Shown in pieces: positions 1 to 8,441 of a stretch of 64,000 bases of DNA (position 1 is the first letter of the stretch; the number at the start of each line of letters is the position of its first letter). The translations under genes and the position numbers were made by a program. This stretch comes from Shewanella halotolerans (GTDB taxonomy: Bacteria; Pseudomonadota; Gammaproteobacteria; Enterobacterales; Shewanellaceae), in the NCBI RefSeq assembly GCF_019457535.1, contig NZ_CP080417.1, positions 434,001 through 498,000 on the forward strand. Reading direction: 5' to 3'. Under the pieces are notes generated by a model. That model did no database searches. It was given only the letters and a program-made list of their open reading frames with translations, and had not been told where the DNA came from.

Positions 1-543
1 CCGCTCGATACACTCTATCCAGCCCCGTTCAACAAGAGCCTTTAGCGCCGTCTTGCTCAGCTCCAGGGCATTGAGTTCATCCTGGCTGAGCTCTGTCTCT
101 AACAGGGCAAGCAGCAGCTTGCGCTGGGCGGGTGCACGCTTGAGCAGATCGATATCCGCTTCCTGTCCGGCAGCGGTCACGCGCCAGATCTGTAGCTGCT
201 GGGCCTCTACCTCGGCACCCTTACGCAGGGCGACCGGCAGGGCCTGTGACAACATCTGCCCCAGGCTGCAAAAATAGTAGCGGGCGGCCCATTGGGTCAG
301 CTTGTATAGCGAGGGGGGCAATACTCCCTCATGGTCGAGGAAGGTGATAACCGACTTGATCTGGTTCGGCGCCAGATCGCAGCTTTGGCTTAGGCCGGTT
401 ACCAACCCGATCAGTTGCTGTCGACCGAAGGGTACCCTGACCCTGACACCTACCTGAGCTTTGTCGAGATCGGCCTCTTTGACGCGATAGCTAAAGGCCT
501 GGCGCATGGGGACGGGGAGGGCGACTTCGACAAACAGGGACAT
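1..543 (-). CDS. priA: Primosomal protein N' (replication restart helicase PriA), N-terminal part
   Basis: An open frame on the minus strand reads from an ATG at 543 to the window edge without a stop (181 codons), so the C-terminal helicase part lies outside. The translation begins MSLFVEVALPVPMRQAFSYR and continues with VGVRVRVPFGRQQLIGLV, typical of the PriA N-terminal DNA-binding domain that recognises the 3' end of a stalled fork's leading strand. The following region (about residues 110-181) fits the winged-helix part. PriA reloads the replisome at collapsed forks. It is divergent from the next gene and close to rpmE, a linkage common in gammaproteobacteria. Identification rests on the N-terminal pattern only. 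Confidence 0.9.
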   Translation of the reverse strand, partial: MSLFVEVALPVPMRQAFSYRVKEADLDKAQVGVRVRVPFGRQQLIGLVTGLSQSCDLAPNQIKSVITFLDHEGVLPPSLYKLTQWAARYYFCSLGQMLSQALPVALRKGAEVEAQQLQIWRVTAAGQEADIDLLKRAPAQRKLLLALLETELSQDELNALELSKTALKALVERGWIECIER

Positions 544-808
544 AGATTCGGCTGGCAGCAATAATAGTAGAGCAAGTGTAACCAGACAGCCTGACGAGGG
601 CTACCAGAATCTGTCACAAGTAGGTGGAAAGCCTAGGCTATTCAGATCTAAGACTTGTGACAAAATTGTTGAAACATCAAAGAGCTTGTTGCTTAATAGC
701 TAGGTGAGACTCGGGGTTGTCGACTGGCCGGATGGCGGATGCGTGTGACCCTGAGGTGAGCGTCTGACAGTCGAATCGATCCACCCAAACAGGGATAAGA
801 AGGTTGCG

Positions 809-1585
809 ATGAAGAGAGTGCAATATCTGGTCATGCTGTGCCTAGTGCTGCTGGGGCAAGCCGGGCTTATGAGTCTGCCCGCCTGGGCGAAGCTTACCCA
901 CGTCAGTATCAATCAAAGGCTGTCAGATCTGGGGCAACGCCCGACGCTCAGGGTCAATATCGTCGCCCAATCGGTCAACCTGGATAAGGTGCAGTTTATC
1001 GTCGAGCAGCGCTCCGGCAGTGAGCGATTGATGGTCAAGCCGATGAACACCTATATGTTGCTGCTCAGCGGTGTCGAGGAGGTGGAAGATGGCGAGGCGC
1101 AGCTGGTGATCAAGGAGTATCTGGTCAATAACTGGCAGGAGGTGAAGCGGATGCCGCTGTTTAACGCCTCGACGACTTATCAGCAGAGCAAGCCGGTTAA
1201 ATCAAAGCCTGTTAAATCAAATACGCCGGTTAAAACAGCCAAGACCAACAAGCAGCCGTCGCAACCCCTTGCAGCGGCTCAGCAGTCACTGGCAAGTTTA
1301 CCGCCTGTTGATGCCGGCGATCGGGTGCAGCAGGGATGTCAGCTGGATTATGCCCCGCCTCAAACCCTGTGGCGTCTCGGCAGCGACTATGCCAAGCAGT
1401 GGGAGCTGAGCACCTACGGCGCCATGCTGGCCATCTTCGAGGCGAACCCCAATGCCTTTAATGGCGGTAAGATCAATGGCCTGCGGGCGGATGTGACCCT
1501 CAAGTGTCCGTCGGCGGCCCTCAAGCAGAGATACCTGAGCGCCGATGCGGCACGAGCGGCCTTCGAGGCGCTGGTCGCAGAATAA
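809..1585 (+). CDS. Secreted FimV-like protein with LysM-type C-terminal domain
   Basis: A 258-aa protein with a clear signal peptide (residues 1-27, ending near LPAWA). Residues 30-115 resemble the periplasmic N-terminal region of FimV-type proteins (NQRLSDLGQRPTLRVNIV). A Lys/Pro-rich spacer with repeated KPVKS units follows (about 130-155). The C-terminal part contains TLWRLGSDYAKQW and MLAIFEANPNAFNGGKING, which closely matches the LysM-related segment of FimV/TspA proteins that binds peptidoglycan. It lacks the membrane segment and TPR tail of full FimV, so it is a short, soluble relative. A Shine-Dalgarno AAGAAGG lies before the ATG. The role (cell-wall binding, perhaps polar organisation) is inferred from the domain only. 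Confidence 0.65.
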   Translation: MKRVQYLVMLCLVLLGQAGLMSLPAWAKLTHVSINQRLSDLGQRPTLRVNIVAQSVNLDKVQFIVEQRSGSERLMVKPMNTYMLLLSGVEEVEDGEAQLVIKEYLVNNWQEVKRMPLFNASTTYQQSKPVKSKPVKSNTPVKTAKTNKQPSQPLAAAQQSLASLPPVDAGDRVQQGCQLDYAPPQTLWRLGSDYAKQWELSTYGAMLAIFEANPNAFNGGKINGLRADVTLKCPSAALKQRYLSADAARAAFEALVAE

Positions 1586-1711
1586 GCACGGCGGCCGATT
1601 GCTGCTAGAAGGAAAATCAGATAATGCAGGAGAATAGTTGCAGGCTATGCTTGTAACTATTGATGGTATCCTGTACTATCTCGCGCCTAAATATTCTATT
1701 AACTGCATGTG

Positions 1712-1741
1712 GTGTCCGACTTCGGGTTGGAAGTGCGACAT
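1712..1741 (+). promoter_or_regulatory. Possible L31 autoregulatory leader hairpin
   Basis: Just upstream of rpmE an imperfect hairpin can be drawn: TGTC pairs with GACA and ACTTC pairs with GAAGT around a GGGTTG loop, with a 2x2 internal mismatch. Gammaproteobacterial rpmE genes are known to carry structured ribosomal-protein leaders for feedback by L31. The position, 25 nt before the ATG, fits. I matched it by position and shape and not to a covariance model. Confidence 0.4.
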
Positions 1742-1765
1742 GGCCTTAAACTTGAGGTAATCCCA

Positions 1766-1978
1766 ATGAAACCAGGCATTCATCCTGAATATGCTGAAAT
1801 CACTGCAACTTGTACTTGTGGTAACGTTATCAAAGTAAACTCAACTGCAGGTAAGCCACTGCACTTGGACGTATGTGGTGCATGTCACCCATTCTACACT
1901 GGTACTCAGAAAGTTATGGATACCGGTGGACGTATCGACAAGTTCAACAAGCGTTTCGGTATGCTTGGCAAGAAGTAA
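1766..1978 (+). CDS. rpmE: 50S ribosomal protein L31
   Basis: A 70-aa protein starting [20 protein letters not shown] and ending in RFGMLGKK, full length for bacterial L31. It contains the zinc-binding C+ type cysteines (CTC near residue 16 and CGAC near 37). L31 sits on the large subunit and bridges to the small subunit at the central protuberance. A longer reading frame exists from 1709, but the ATG at 1766 gives the family's standard N-terminus and has GAGG upstream. It is a single-gene unit with its own terminator. Confidence 0.97.
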
Positions 1979-1998
1979 TACTTCTGCAAAGAACTCTG

Positions 1999-2030
1999 AA
2001 AAAGGCGCCTATATGGCGCCTTTTTTGTTT
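1999..2030 (+). terminator. Rho-independent terminator of rpmE
   Basis: The inverted repeat AAAGGCGCC/GGCGCCTTT with a short TATAT loop is followed by a T run. It begins about 20 nt after the rpmE stop codon. Confidence 0.92.
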
Positions 2031-2039
2031 TCAGCCCTA

Positions 2040-2254
2040 AACCACCTACTTCAGTAGGTGGTTATCATCATTTAGGCTTTGCCTGTAATTCGCATTGATA
2101 GATAGATGCAGTTACCCATCGAACGGGGCGGTGTAATCACTTTCCCAATGCTATAAGCAGGCTAAATAGAGCCAAAAATAGGTTGGGTAAATAAATAGAC
2201 GCTTTTGGCCCCCTTTGAGGGGGCTAATACAAAGCCACCTTCTTCAGAAGGTGG
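2040..2254. mobile_element. ORF-less palindrome-bounded element, possible IS200/IS605-derived remnant (PATE/omega-RNA-like)
   Basis: Two near-identical perfect hairpins bound a 215-bp stretch without an ORF. The left one (2040-2063) has the core CCACCTACTTCAGTAGGTGG and the right one (2235-2254) CCACCTTCTTCAGAAGGTGG. They differ only by a compensated base pair, so the stem is conserved while the sequence changes. Just inside the right hairpin a third GC-rich hairpin (2208-2224, GCCCCC/GGGGGC) is followed by a short linker. IS200/IS605 elements carry subterminal hairpins of this kind and their right end encodes the TnpB guide (omega) RNA. No tnpA or tnpB is present. The assignment is an inference from structure. 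It could also be two unrelated attenuator-like hairpins. Confidence 0.5.
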
Positions 2255-2438
2255 ATTTTTACTGTCTGTTATTGCTGGCCTGTGCCTATGGGCTCAGCCT
2301 GCCACTTATTCCGTCACTGTGCCTGCAAGTGGGCCTGCAAGTGGGCTTTCTTGAATAGAGTTGGCGATCAGCCTAACATGCTTGTAAGGTTATGATATTA
2401 CTGATGACTGAGCGTTTAATCTAGGGAAGCGATTTATT

Positions 2439-3209
2439 ATGGACAAGATTCTGGCCCTTTCTCTTTCTCTCTGCTCCTTCCTGGCGACTGCCGCTGGCAG
2501 CCTGTGTGCGCCAACCCACTATGATGAGACTGTCACCTTAGCCTCGGTGATCGATGGCGATACCTTGATGCTGGAAGATGGTCGTCTGCTCAGGCTTATC
2601 GGCATCGATTCGCCCGAGATAGACAGGCACTACCCTGAGCTGTCTGAGCCCTTCGCCAATCGCGCGCGCAATTTCCTCGCCGAGCGCCTGGTGCCTGGGC
2701 AGAAACTCAAACTGGCCTTCGATCGTAAACGTCTGGATCCCCAAGGGAAAACCTTAGCCTATGCCTATACCGAGGAGGGAGAGCACCTGCAGGAGATGAT
2801 GCTGAGTCAGGGCTATGCCAAGGCGAGGGTCTATCAGAACGATTACTTCTGGCAGTGTTTGGCCAATATCGAGCGTCAGGCCCGCCAGGAGCAACGTGGA
2901 TTATGGAGCCATAAAAGCTATCAGGCCAAGTTGCCGAATGAGTTAAATCGTGACGATCGCAATCGCTGGCGAGAGGTCAGAGGAGTGGTGACGGGTTTTG
3001 AAAGAAAAGGTCAGCAATTGTGGCTGATTATCGATGAAATCTTTTATGTGGGTATACCTAGAGAAGAATCTGGTAAATTTAGCAACATTTTAACCCTAAA
3101 CCTGCTTGAAAGTCCGGTAATTGTGCGTGGTGAGTTGTATTATTCCTACAAAAAATGGCAGATGATTGCCCATCATCCTTCGCAGATAAGTTTGCAAAAT
3201 AAGCCTTAG
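2439..3209 (+). CDS. Secreted thermonuclease (SNase/TNase-like) family protein
   Basis: A 256-aa protein with a signal peptide (residues 1-24, ending GSLCA). The staphylococcal-nuclease fold spans roughly residues 30-165: VIDGDTLMLEDG (metal-binding Asp region), LLRLIGIDSPEI (catalytic Arg segment) and DPQGKTLAYAYTEEGEHL (second active-site loop). These enzymes hydrolyse DNA or RNA with Ca2+. The remaining C-terminal 90 residues form an extra domain (REVRGVVTGFERKGQQLWLI) that looks like a small beta-rich OB-type fold. The likely location is periplasm or outside the cell, suggesting a role in nucleic-acid scavenging or biofilm DNA turnover; this role is inferred. Confidence 0.85.
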   Translation: MDKILALSLSLCSFLATAAGSLCAPTHYDETVTLASVIDGDTLMLEDGRLLRLIGIDSPEIDRHYPELSEPFANRARNFLAERLVPGQKLKLAFDRKRLDPQGKTLAYAYTEEGEHLQEMMLSQGYAKARVYQNDYFWQCLANIERQARQEQRGLWSHKSYQAKLPNELNRDDRNRWREVRGVVTGFERKGQQLWLIIDEIFYVGIPREESGKFSNILTLNLLESPVIVRGELYYSYKKWQMIAHHPSQISLQNKP

Positions 3210-3388
3210 ACCATTTGGCTTCATAATAAACTGAAATTTTCTAATATCTTGTTTAAAAATCGCCTAATTTCGAGTATCTTAGCGCTCTAATGACCTGCGT
3301 CGATTTTCGCCAAATCTGGGGGAGCGAGGCGGGGCAAATAAGACCTTACTCTGAATACACTTGTCGCATTTTTTGCAGGATTACTAAA

Positions 3389-4636
3389 ATGGCCGATTTC
3401 CGTCAGCAAGCCCTTGACTACCATGAGTTCCCCGTACCAGGCAAAACCGCCGTTAGCCTGACCAAGCCCGCAGAGACCAGCATGGATCTGGCGCTGGCCT
3501 ATAGTCCGGGTGTGGCCGAGCCGGTGCGTGAAATCGCTGCCAATCCTGACGACGCATACCGTTACACCGCCAAGGGCAACACGGTTGCCGTGATCTCTAA
3601 CGGTACCGCCATCTTAGGTCTGGGCAACCTGGGCCCACTGGCCTCTAAGCCTGTGATGGAAGGTAAGGCACTGCTGTTCAAACATTTCGCCAATATCGAT
3701 GCCACAGACATCGAGGTGAAGCACCGCACCGCCGAAGAGTTTATCAACACGGTCGAGGCGATTGCCGATACCTTCGGTGGCATCAACCTGGAAGATATCA
3801 AAGCACCCGAGTGTTTCGAGATCGAGAAGGCGTTGATTGAACGTTGTAACGTTCCTGTATTCCACGACGATCAGCACGGCACGGCCATCGTGACCGCGGC
3901 TGGCATGATCAACGCCCTCGAGATCCAGGGTAAGAAACTGGAAGAGGCGGTCTTTGTCTGTATGGGCGCAGGTGCGGCGGCTATCGCCTGTATGACCATG
4001 TTGGTGAAGTGTGGCGTGCAGCGTGAGAATGTCTACATGCTGGACCGTAAGGGTGTTATCCACACCCGTCGTGAAGATATTAACGAATACAAGGCGCTGT
4101 TTGCCAACAACACAGACAAGCGCACCCTGCAGGATGTGATCAAGGGCGCCGACGCCTTCCTGGGTCTGTCTGGCCCAGACGTGCTGAGTGCTGAAGATGT
4201 TGCCCTGATGGCCGAGAAGCCGGTGATCTTTGCCTGTTCAAACCCAGATCCAGAGATCAAGCCTGAGCTGGCCCACGATGTGCGCAAAGATCTGATCATG
4301 GGTACCGGTCGCAGCGATTACCCTAACCAGGTGAACAACGTGCTCTGCTTCCCCTTCATCTTCCGTGGTGCCCTGGATGTGCGCGCCGCCAAGATCAACG
4401 ACGAGATGAAGATTGCCGCGGTACATGCCATAGCAGCCCTGGCGAAAGAGCCTGTGCCTGCCGAGGTATTGGCTGCTTATCCAGACGTGACCGAGCTGAA
4501 GTTTGGCCCTGATTACGTGATCCCTAAGCCGATGGATCCACGCCTGCTGTCAAACGTGGCCAAGGCCGTTGCCCAGGCGGCTATCGACTCGGGTGTTGCG
4601 GCCTTGCCAACACTGCCTGAGCACTACATGGCCTAA
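3389..4636 (+). CDS. NAD(P)-dependent malic enzyme, short form
   Basis: A 415-aa oxaloacetate-decarboxylating malate dehydrogenase. It converts malate to pyruvate and CO2 with reduction of NAD(P). The malic N-domain shows the catalytic-Tyr segment AYSPGVAEP. The metal-binding segments are INLEDIKAPECFEIE and VFHDDQHGTAIV. The Rossmann motif GAGAAAIAC and the late CSNPDPEI motif follow. It lacks the phosphotransacetylase-like C-terminal domain of E. coli MaeB (about 759 aa), so it is the short type. The frame is open from 3290, but I chose the ATG at 3389 because the homologous MADFRQQALDYH start has GCAGGA upstream. A strong terminator follows directly, so it is monocistronic. Confidence 0.93.
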   Translation: MADFRQQALDYHEFPVPGKTAVSLTKPAETSMDLALAYSPGVAEPVREIAANPDDAYRYTAKGNTVAVISNGTAILGLGNLGPLASKPVMEGKALLFKHFANIDATDIEVKHRTAEEFINTVEAIADTFGGINLEDIKAPECFEIEKALIERCNVPVFHDDQHGTAIVTAAGMINALEIQGKKLEEAVFVCMGAGAAAIACMTMLVKCGVQRENVYMLDRKGVIHTRREDINEYKALFANNTDKRTLQDVIKGADAFLGLSGPDVLSAEDVALMAEKPVIFACSNPDPEIKPELAHDVRKDLIMGTGRSDYPNQVNNVLCFPFIFRGALDVRAAKINDEMKIAAVHAIAALAKEPVPAEVLAAYPDVTELKFGPDYVIPKPMDPRLLSNVAKAVAQAAIDSGVAALPTLPEHYMA

Positions 4637-4656
4637 TCGGCGATGGTAATGATAAG

Positions 4657-4680
4657 AAAAGGGCCTCAGGGCCCTTTTTT
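4657..4680 (+). terminator. Terminator of the malic enzyme gene
   Basis: AAAAGGGCC pairs with GGCCCTTTT around a TCAG loop, followed by a T tract, 20 nt downstream of the stop codon. Confidence 0.93.
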
Positions 4681-4809
4681 ATTGTGCCTTTACGGCTTTA
4701 TTTGTATGGTAATGGTGTTGCTCAGCCTAGGTGATAAAGCCTTTCGGGATCCTAGATGATAAAGCGGTCTCAGACGTAAAAAATAATAATAATCCTGCAG
4801 GAAGCGGAA

Positions 4810-6720
4810 ATGAAATTGACACAACTCCTCACCAAGAAGTTAACCGGCTTTTGGCTGCTTTCCCTCGCTGCGGTCGCCTTCATCTTTCTGCTTACCGCTC
4901 TGGTCAGTTTCATTCAGCTCACCTATAAGTTTCAACAGCAACAGATGACAGAGCTGGAAGAGATGCTGCTGCAGCATCAGGTGAGGCACGAGCTTCAGCA
5001 CCTGGATATCTGGCTGCCGCAGATCCTGGCCGCCTACGATGCACAAAAATTTACCCTGATCCGGGGTGATGAGACGCTGTACCGCTTCGACCGGGGTAAT
5101 CATGATCAGAGTGTGGTCAACTACGACAGGGTACTCAACGAGACCTTAGACCTGCATTTTCATATCAGCCTGCCTCAGCCCTTCCTGCTGCACAACATCA
5201 GCTGGCACGGCGGTCTGGTGTTCCTAGTGGGATGCATAGCGGTAGGCCTGCTGGTGCGCCGCGGCTACCTCTGGCTGGCGCTGCAGCTGCAGGGCATAGA
5301 AGATCTGGCCAAGCGCAGTCATCTGATCCTCTCGGGAGATTATGACAAGGCGCTAGCCGAGACGGGCCATGGCCGTCCAAGGCTTATCAACCGCGCCTTG
5401 ACCCAGATGTTGCTTGAGCTCGATGATGCCCAGAAGCAGCGTGCCAGGTTCGATCAGTTTATTCGCTCCAACACCTTCCTCGACCCCGAGTCGGGCATAG
5501 GTAATCGCCTGTTCCTCAAGAACCGCCTGGACGCCCTGAGCAACAAGGATGGCATGATGGCCCCCGGGGTGCTGCTACTGCTGGAAATGGAAGATCTGGA
5601 TCTCTTACAGCAGGAAGCAGACGAGTTCAGCATTCAGGAGTTGCTCACCCAGACCATAGGCGGCATCAGTCATCTATTGGACAGTCAGGCCAACAGCATC
5701 TTCTCCCGTCGCTCCTACAATCAGTTTGCCATCGTGGTGCCGCAGATCTCCCTGGCTGATGCCGAGAAGCTGGCCGCCAGGCTGCTCAAGGTTTGCCTGA
5801 GTCAGCCCCTGGAAGGGGTGAACAATCGCGATGACTTCTTTCATATCGGCGTCGCCTACTTCAAGGTGGGCGAGAGCAAGGAGCAGCTGATCGAAGAGGC
5901 CGAGATGGCGTTGCGGGCGGCCCAGTTTCAGGGCAACAGCGGCTGGTTTATGTATGACAAGGGCGTGGTGGACGAGGAGTTTGCCAGAGGCTCGGTGCGC
6001 TGGCGCAGCTTCCTCGAATATGCCCTGGTCAACAAGCGCGTGGTGCCCTTCACCCAGGCGATACTCGACAGCGATGGCAAGGAGCACCACAGCGAGGTCT
6101 CCTGTCGTCTGCGCGACAGCAGCGACAACCTGGTGCGCGCGACCCTGTTCTTGCCCATGGCGATCAAGTGCGGCCTGATCCCCCAGATCGAGCGTCAGGT
6201 GATCGAGGCCGTGTTGTTCGATCTGTTACCCAAGTCACCCAAGAACAAGCGGAAATACAGTATTAATCTCTCTCTGGATACGCTTACCAGCCGCGCCTTT
6301 ATCCGTTGGCTACAGACGACCCTGCTGGAGTATCGTCACCTGACGCCGCGGCTGATCTTCGAGATCAACGAAGATATCCTGGTGAATAACCTGGCGAAAC
6401 TGAAGGCGCCGCTGGATATGATCGCCAAGATGGGTGCCAGCCTGTGTGTCGACCGGGTAGGGCAGCAGGTGGTGAGCACCCAGTATCTTCAATCCTGCCG
6501 CGTGGATCTGATTAAGCTGCACAGATCTATTGTGCGACAGATACATTTACGCCAAGAGAATCAATTGTTTGTCAGAAGCCTTATCGGCGGACTCTATCGT
6601 ACCGAGGTGCAGGTTTTTGCCGAAGGGGTCGAGTCGTTGGAGGAGTGGCAGACGTTGAAGATTTTAGGGGTGAGTGCAGGACAGGGCAGTTTCTTTAGCG
6701 ACCCCCTCGAGGCCGCGTGA
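4810..6720 (+). CDS. mshH: MSHA-locus CsrD-like regulator MshH (degenerate GGDEF-EAL)
   Basis: A 636-aa inner-membrane protein with a TM helix at about residues 14-36, a periplasmic stretch and a second TM near 132-150. A linker leads into a GGDEF-like domain (about 225-380) and an EAL-like domain (about 395-630). Both signature motifs are lost: the GGDEF position reads RRSYNQ, and the EAL position reads HSEVSCR. This matches CsrD/MshH, which in E. coli promotes RNase E decay of the CsrB/C sRNAs without acting on c-di-GMP. Length is close to CsrD (646 aa). The position as first gene of the MSHA locus is the usual one. The ATG has GGAAGCGG upstream. It is separated from mshI by 236 bp, so it may be transcribed on its own. 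Confidence 0.9.
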   Translation: MKLTQLLTKKLTGFWLLSLAAVAFIFLLTALVSFIQLTYKFQQQQMTELEEMLLQHQVRHELQHLDIWLPQILAAYDAQKFTLIRGDETLYRFDRGNHDQSVVNYDRVLNETLDLHFHISLPQPFLLHNISWHGGLVFLVGCIAVGLLVRRGYLWLALQLQGIEDLAKRSHLILSGDYDKALAETGHGRPRLINRALTQMLLELDDAQKQRARFDQFIRSNTFLDPESGIGNRLFLKNRLDALSNKDGMMAPGVLLLLEMEDLDLLQQEADEFSIQELLTQTIGGISHLLDSQANSIFSRRSYNQFAIVVPQISLADAEKLAARLLKVCLSQPLEGVNNRDDFFHIGVAYFKVGESKEQLIEEAEMALRAAQFQGNSGWFMYDKGVVDEEFARGSVRWRSFLEYALVNKRVVPFTQAILDSDGKEHHSEVSCRLRDSSDNLVRATLFLPMAIKCGLIPQIERQVIEAVLFDLLPKSPKNKRKYSINLSLDTLTSRAFIRWLQTTLLEYRHLTPRLIFEINEDILVNNLAKLKAPLDMIAKMGASLCVDRVGQQVVSTQYLQSCRVDLIKLHRSIVRQIHLRQENQLFVRSLIGGLYRTEVQVFAEGVESLEEWQTLKILGVSAGQGSFFSDPLEAA

Positions 6721-6878
6721 TTTTGTTATCTCCCTGTTGGGCCTGATAAGGGCTTGTTAGGGCAGGGTTACTGTTCTATGTTTATCTGAGTGTATCTGAT
6801 TGATGTTAGATTTTTTCTATAAAATTAGGCGATTAGTCGCTACAATAACGCTATTATTTTGACGCTTTCCTCGAGGCA

Positions 6879-6949
6879 ATATCCATCCGGCATTTGAGGT
6901 AGAGCGATTTGGGACACTCATGGCGCGTGAGTATCAAATTGGTGGATAT
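6879..6949 (+). promoter_or_regulatory. Structured leader immediately upstream of mshI
   Basis: Three nested inverted repeats fold this leader. The outer arm ATATCCATC (6879-6887) pairs with GGTGGATAT (6941-6949). The middle ATTTG (6907-6911) pairs with CAAAT (6935-6939). The inner ACTCA (6916-6920) pairs with TGAGT (6928-6932) around a TGGCGCG loop. The outer 3' arm contains GGTGG, the best ribosome-binding candidate for the mshI ATG at 6957, so folding could hide it. The sequence does not resemble the GEMM c-di-GMP riboswitch consensus. Function is inferred. Confidence 0.4.
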
Positions 6950-6956
6950 GCCTTAA

Positions 6957-7835
6957 ATGGAAAATAGTCTTTTGAGTAAATTTGCCTTCTGGCAAACCAA
7001 GCACGATAGAGTCGATTTGGGCGTATACCTCAACGCCGCCGCTGTGACCTTCTTCCAGCGCGACAGCGACACCTCATTCTCACTGCCCCTGGCGGGCGAT
7101 GACTGGTCTGGCGTATTTGAGGCGCTGACCGACAAGATCCCTGCGCCTCATCTGCAACTCGTGCTCAGCGAGGACTTCTACCAGCTGCTGGTGGTCGACA
7201 AGCCTATGGTGCAGCCCGAGGAGATGCATCAGGCGCTCGTCTGGTCAATCAAGGATATGGTGTCAGAGCCCGTCGAGTCCCTGCATCTGGATTACTTTGA
7301 GTCGCCAGAGTCCACCAACAACAAGGTGACTGTGGTTGCGGTCAACAAGGCCATGCTGCAGGCGCTGATCAAGGCGGCGGATAAGCACCAGGTGACCATT
7401 GCCGGGATCAGCATCGAAGAGATGGCCATCAGTAACTATGGCGCCGAAGATAAGCTGGCGCACATGGTGCTTTGTCATAAGCCGGGGAGCGAGCTGTTGC
7501 TGACCGTGGTGAAACAGGGGCAGCTCTACATGCAGCGCCGTATCCGCGGATTTAGTCAGATAGATAGAGTCTCGAGCGAAGATCTGCAGCTTAACGTCGC
7601 CGATAACCTCAGCCTGGAGCTGCAGCGCTCCATGGATTATTTCGAGAGCCAGCTGCGCCAGGCGCCGGTAGCCTCTATCGCCCTGCTGATGGGCGGTGAG
7701 CGTCAGATGCTGGCTCAGCTATTGAGTCGGAACTTCGATCAGGCCGTCGAGGTGATCGCCTGTGATCAGGTGCAGGATAAGTTGGCCCAATGGGCATTGG
7801 CCGAGCTTGAACGTCAAACGGAGGAGCCTGCCTAG
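6957..7835 (+). CDS. mshI: MSHA biogenesis protein MshI (PilM-like)
   Basis: A 292-aa cytoplasmic protein beginning MENSLLSKFAFWQTKHDRVD, with an actin-like PilM-type fold suggested by the alternating blocks DLGVYLNAAAVTFF and QLVLSEDFYQLLVVDKP. In type IV pilus systems this component forms the cytoplasmic face of the inner-membrane alignment complex and binds the N-terminus of a PilN partner, here the next gene. The stop codon abuts the ATG of the PilN-like gene with no gap (TAG ATG), which indicates a translationally linked operon. The assignment comes from both sequence character and its locus position after mshH. Confidence 0.88.
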   Translation: MENSLLSKFAFWQTKHDRVDLGVYLNAAAVTFFQRDSDTSFSLPLAGDDWSGVFEALTDKIPAPHLQLVLSEDFYQLLVVDKPMVQPEEMHQALVWSIKDMVSEPVESLHLDYFESPESTNNKVTVVAVNKAMLQALIKAADKHQVTIAGISIEEMAISNYGAEDKLAHMVLCHKPGSELLLTVVKQGQLYMQRRIRGFSQIDRVSSEDLQLNVADNLSLELQRSMDYFESQLRQAPVASIALLMGGERQMLAQLLSRNFDQAVEVIACDQVQDKLAQWALAELERQTEEPA

Positions 7836-8441
7836 ATGAATCCAAAACTGCGGGTCAACCTCTTTACTGCCAGCCTGTTACCGCCCAGGCTGCGCCTCTC
7901 CTTTACGCGTCTGCTACAGCTTGGCTTCGGCCTCTTTGTCTTGCTGCTGGCCGCCAACCTACTGGCCTATCTGCATCTGGGAAGCCTGGAGGCCGACAAG
8001 CATCAGCTACTCAGCGACAAGGCCGCTTTCGATCAACAGAAGGCGCAGCTCGAGCAGGCCATCGCCAAGCGTAGCGCTTCTCAGGCATTGGTGCAGCAGG
8101 TGGATCTCCTATCGCAGCAGGTGGAACTCAAGCGTCTGCTGCTCGGCGAACTTTCCCATGTGGAGACCCTCACCAGCAAGGGTTATTCTCCCCTGCTGAC
8201 CGGCCTTGCACGGGTGACCGACGATCAACTCTGGCTGAGCCGCATCCAGGTGCAGGAAGATCAGTTTGTCTTCGAAGGCTTTAGCGCCGCGCCCAACGCA
8301 GTCCCCCTCTGGCTGGCACGCCTGCAAGGGGTTGAGCCGCTCAAGGGGCAGGCCTTTAGCACGCTCACCATGAACCGGGGCGACAAGCAGCCGCTGGGAT
8401 TTGTGCTGCGCAGCAAGCGCGATGAGGAGCAGGCGAAATGA
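7836..8441 (+). CDS. PilN-like MSHA biogenesis protein (MshI2-type)
   Basis: A 201-aa single-pass membrane protein. The short N-terminal tail NPKLRVNLF matches the PilN peptide that binds PilM-like proteins, followed by a TM helix (about residues 28-48) and a coiled-coil region (LEADKHQLLSDKAAFDQQKAQLEQ begins it). The C-terminal periplasmic part has the PilN-type ferredoxin-like fold pattern (LTGLARVTDDQLWLSRIQV). It would form the inner-membrane complex with MshI and MshJ. Its ATG follows the mshI stop directly, and its own stop overlaps the mshJ start by 4 bases. Confidence 0.82.
   Translation: MNPKLRVNLFTASLLPPRLRLSFTRLLQLGFGLFVLLLAANLLAYLHLGSLEADKHQLLSDKAAFDQQKAQLEQAIAKRSASQALVQQVDLLSQQVELKRLLLGELSHVETLTSKGYSPLLTGLARVTDDQLWLSRIQVQEDQFVFEGFSAAPNAVPLWLARLQGVEPLKGQAFSTLTMNRGDKQPLGFVLRSKRDEEQAK

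Noticed and set aside
2040..2254. Palindromes as a CRISPR repeat or ordinary tandem terminators
   Set aside because: Only two copies with no spacer array; the left one follows the rpmE terminator and lacks a T run, so neither explanation fits.
2321..2346. Duplicated GCCTGCAAGTGG
   Set aside because: Only two short copies in a promoter region, without dyad or spacing that suggests function.
4840..6546. Several antisense open frames inside mshH and other long genes
   Set aside because: They are shadows of strongly coding frames with no ribosome sites or recognisable domains.
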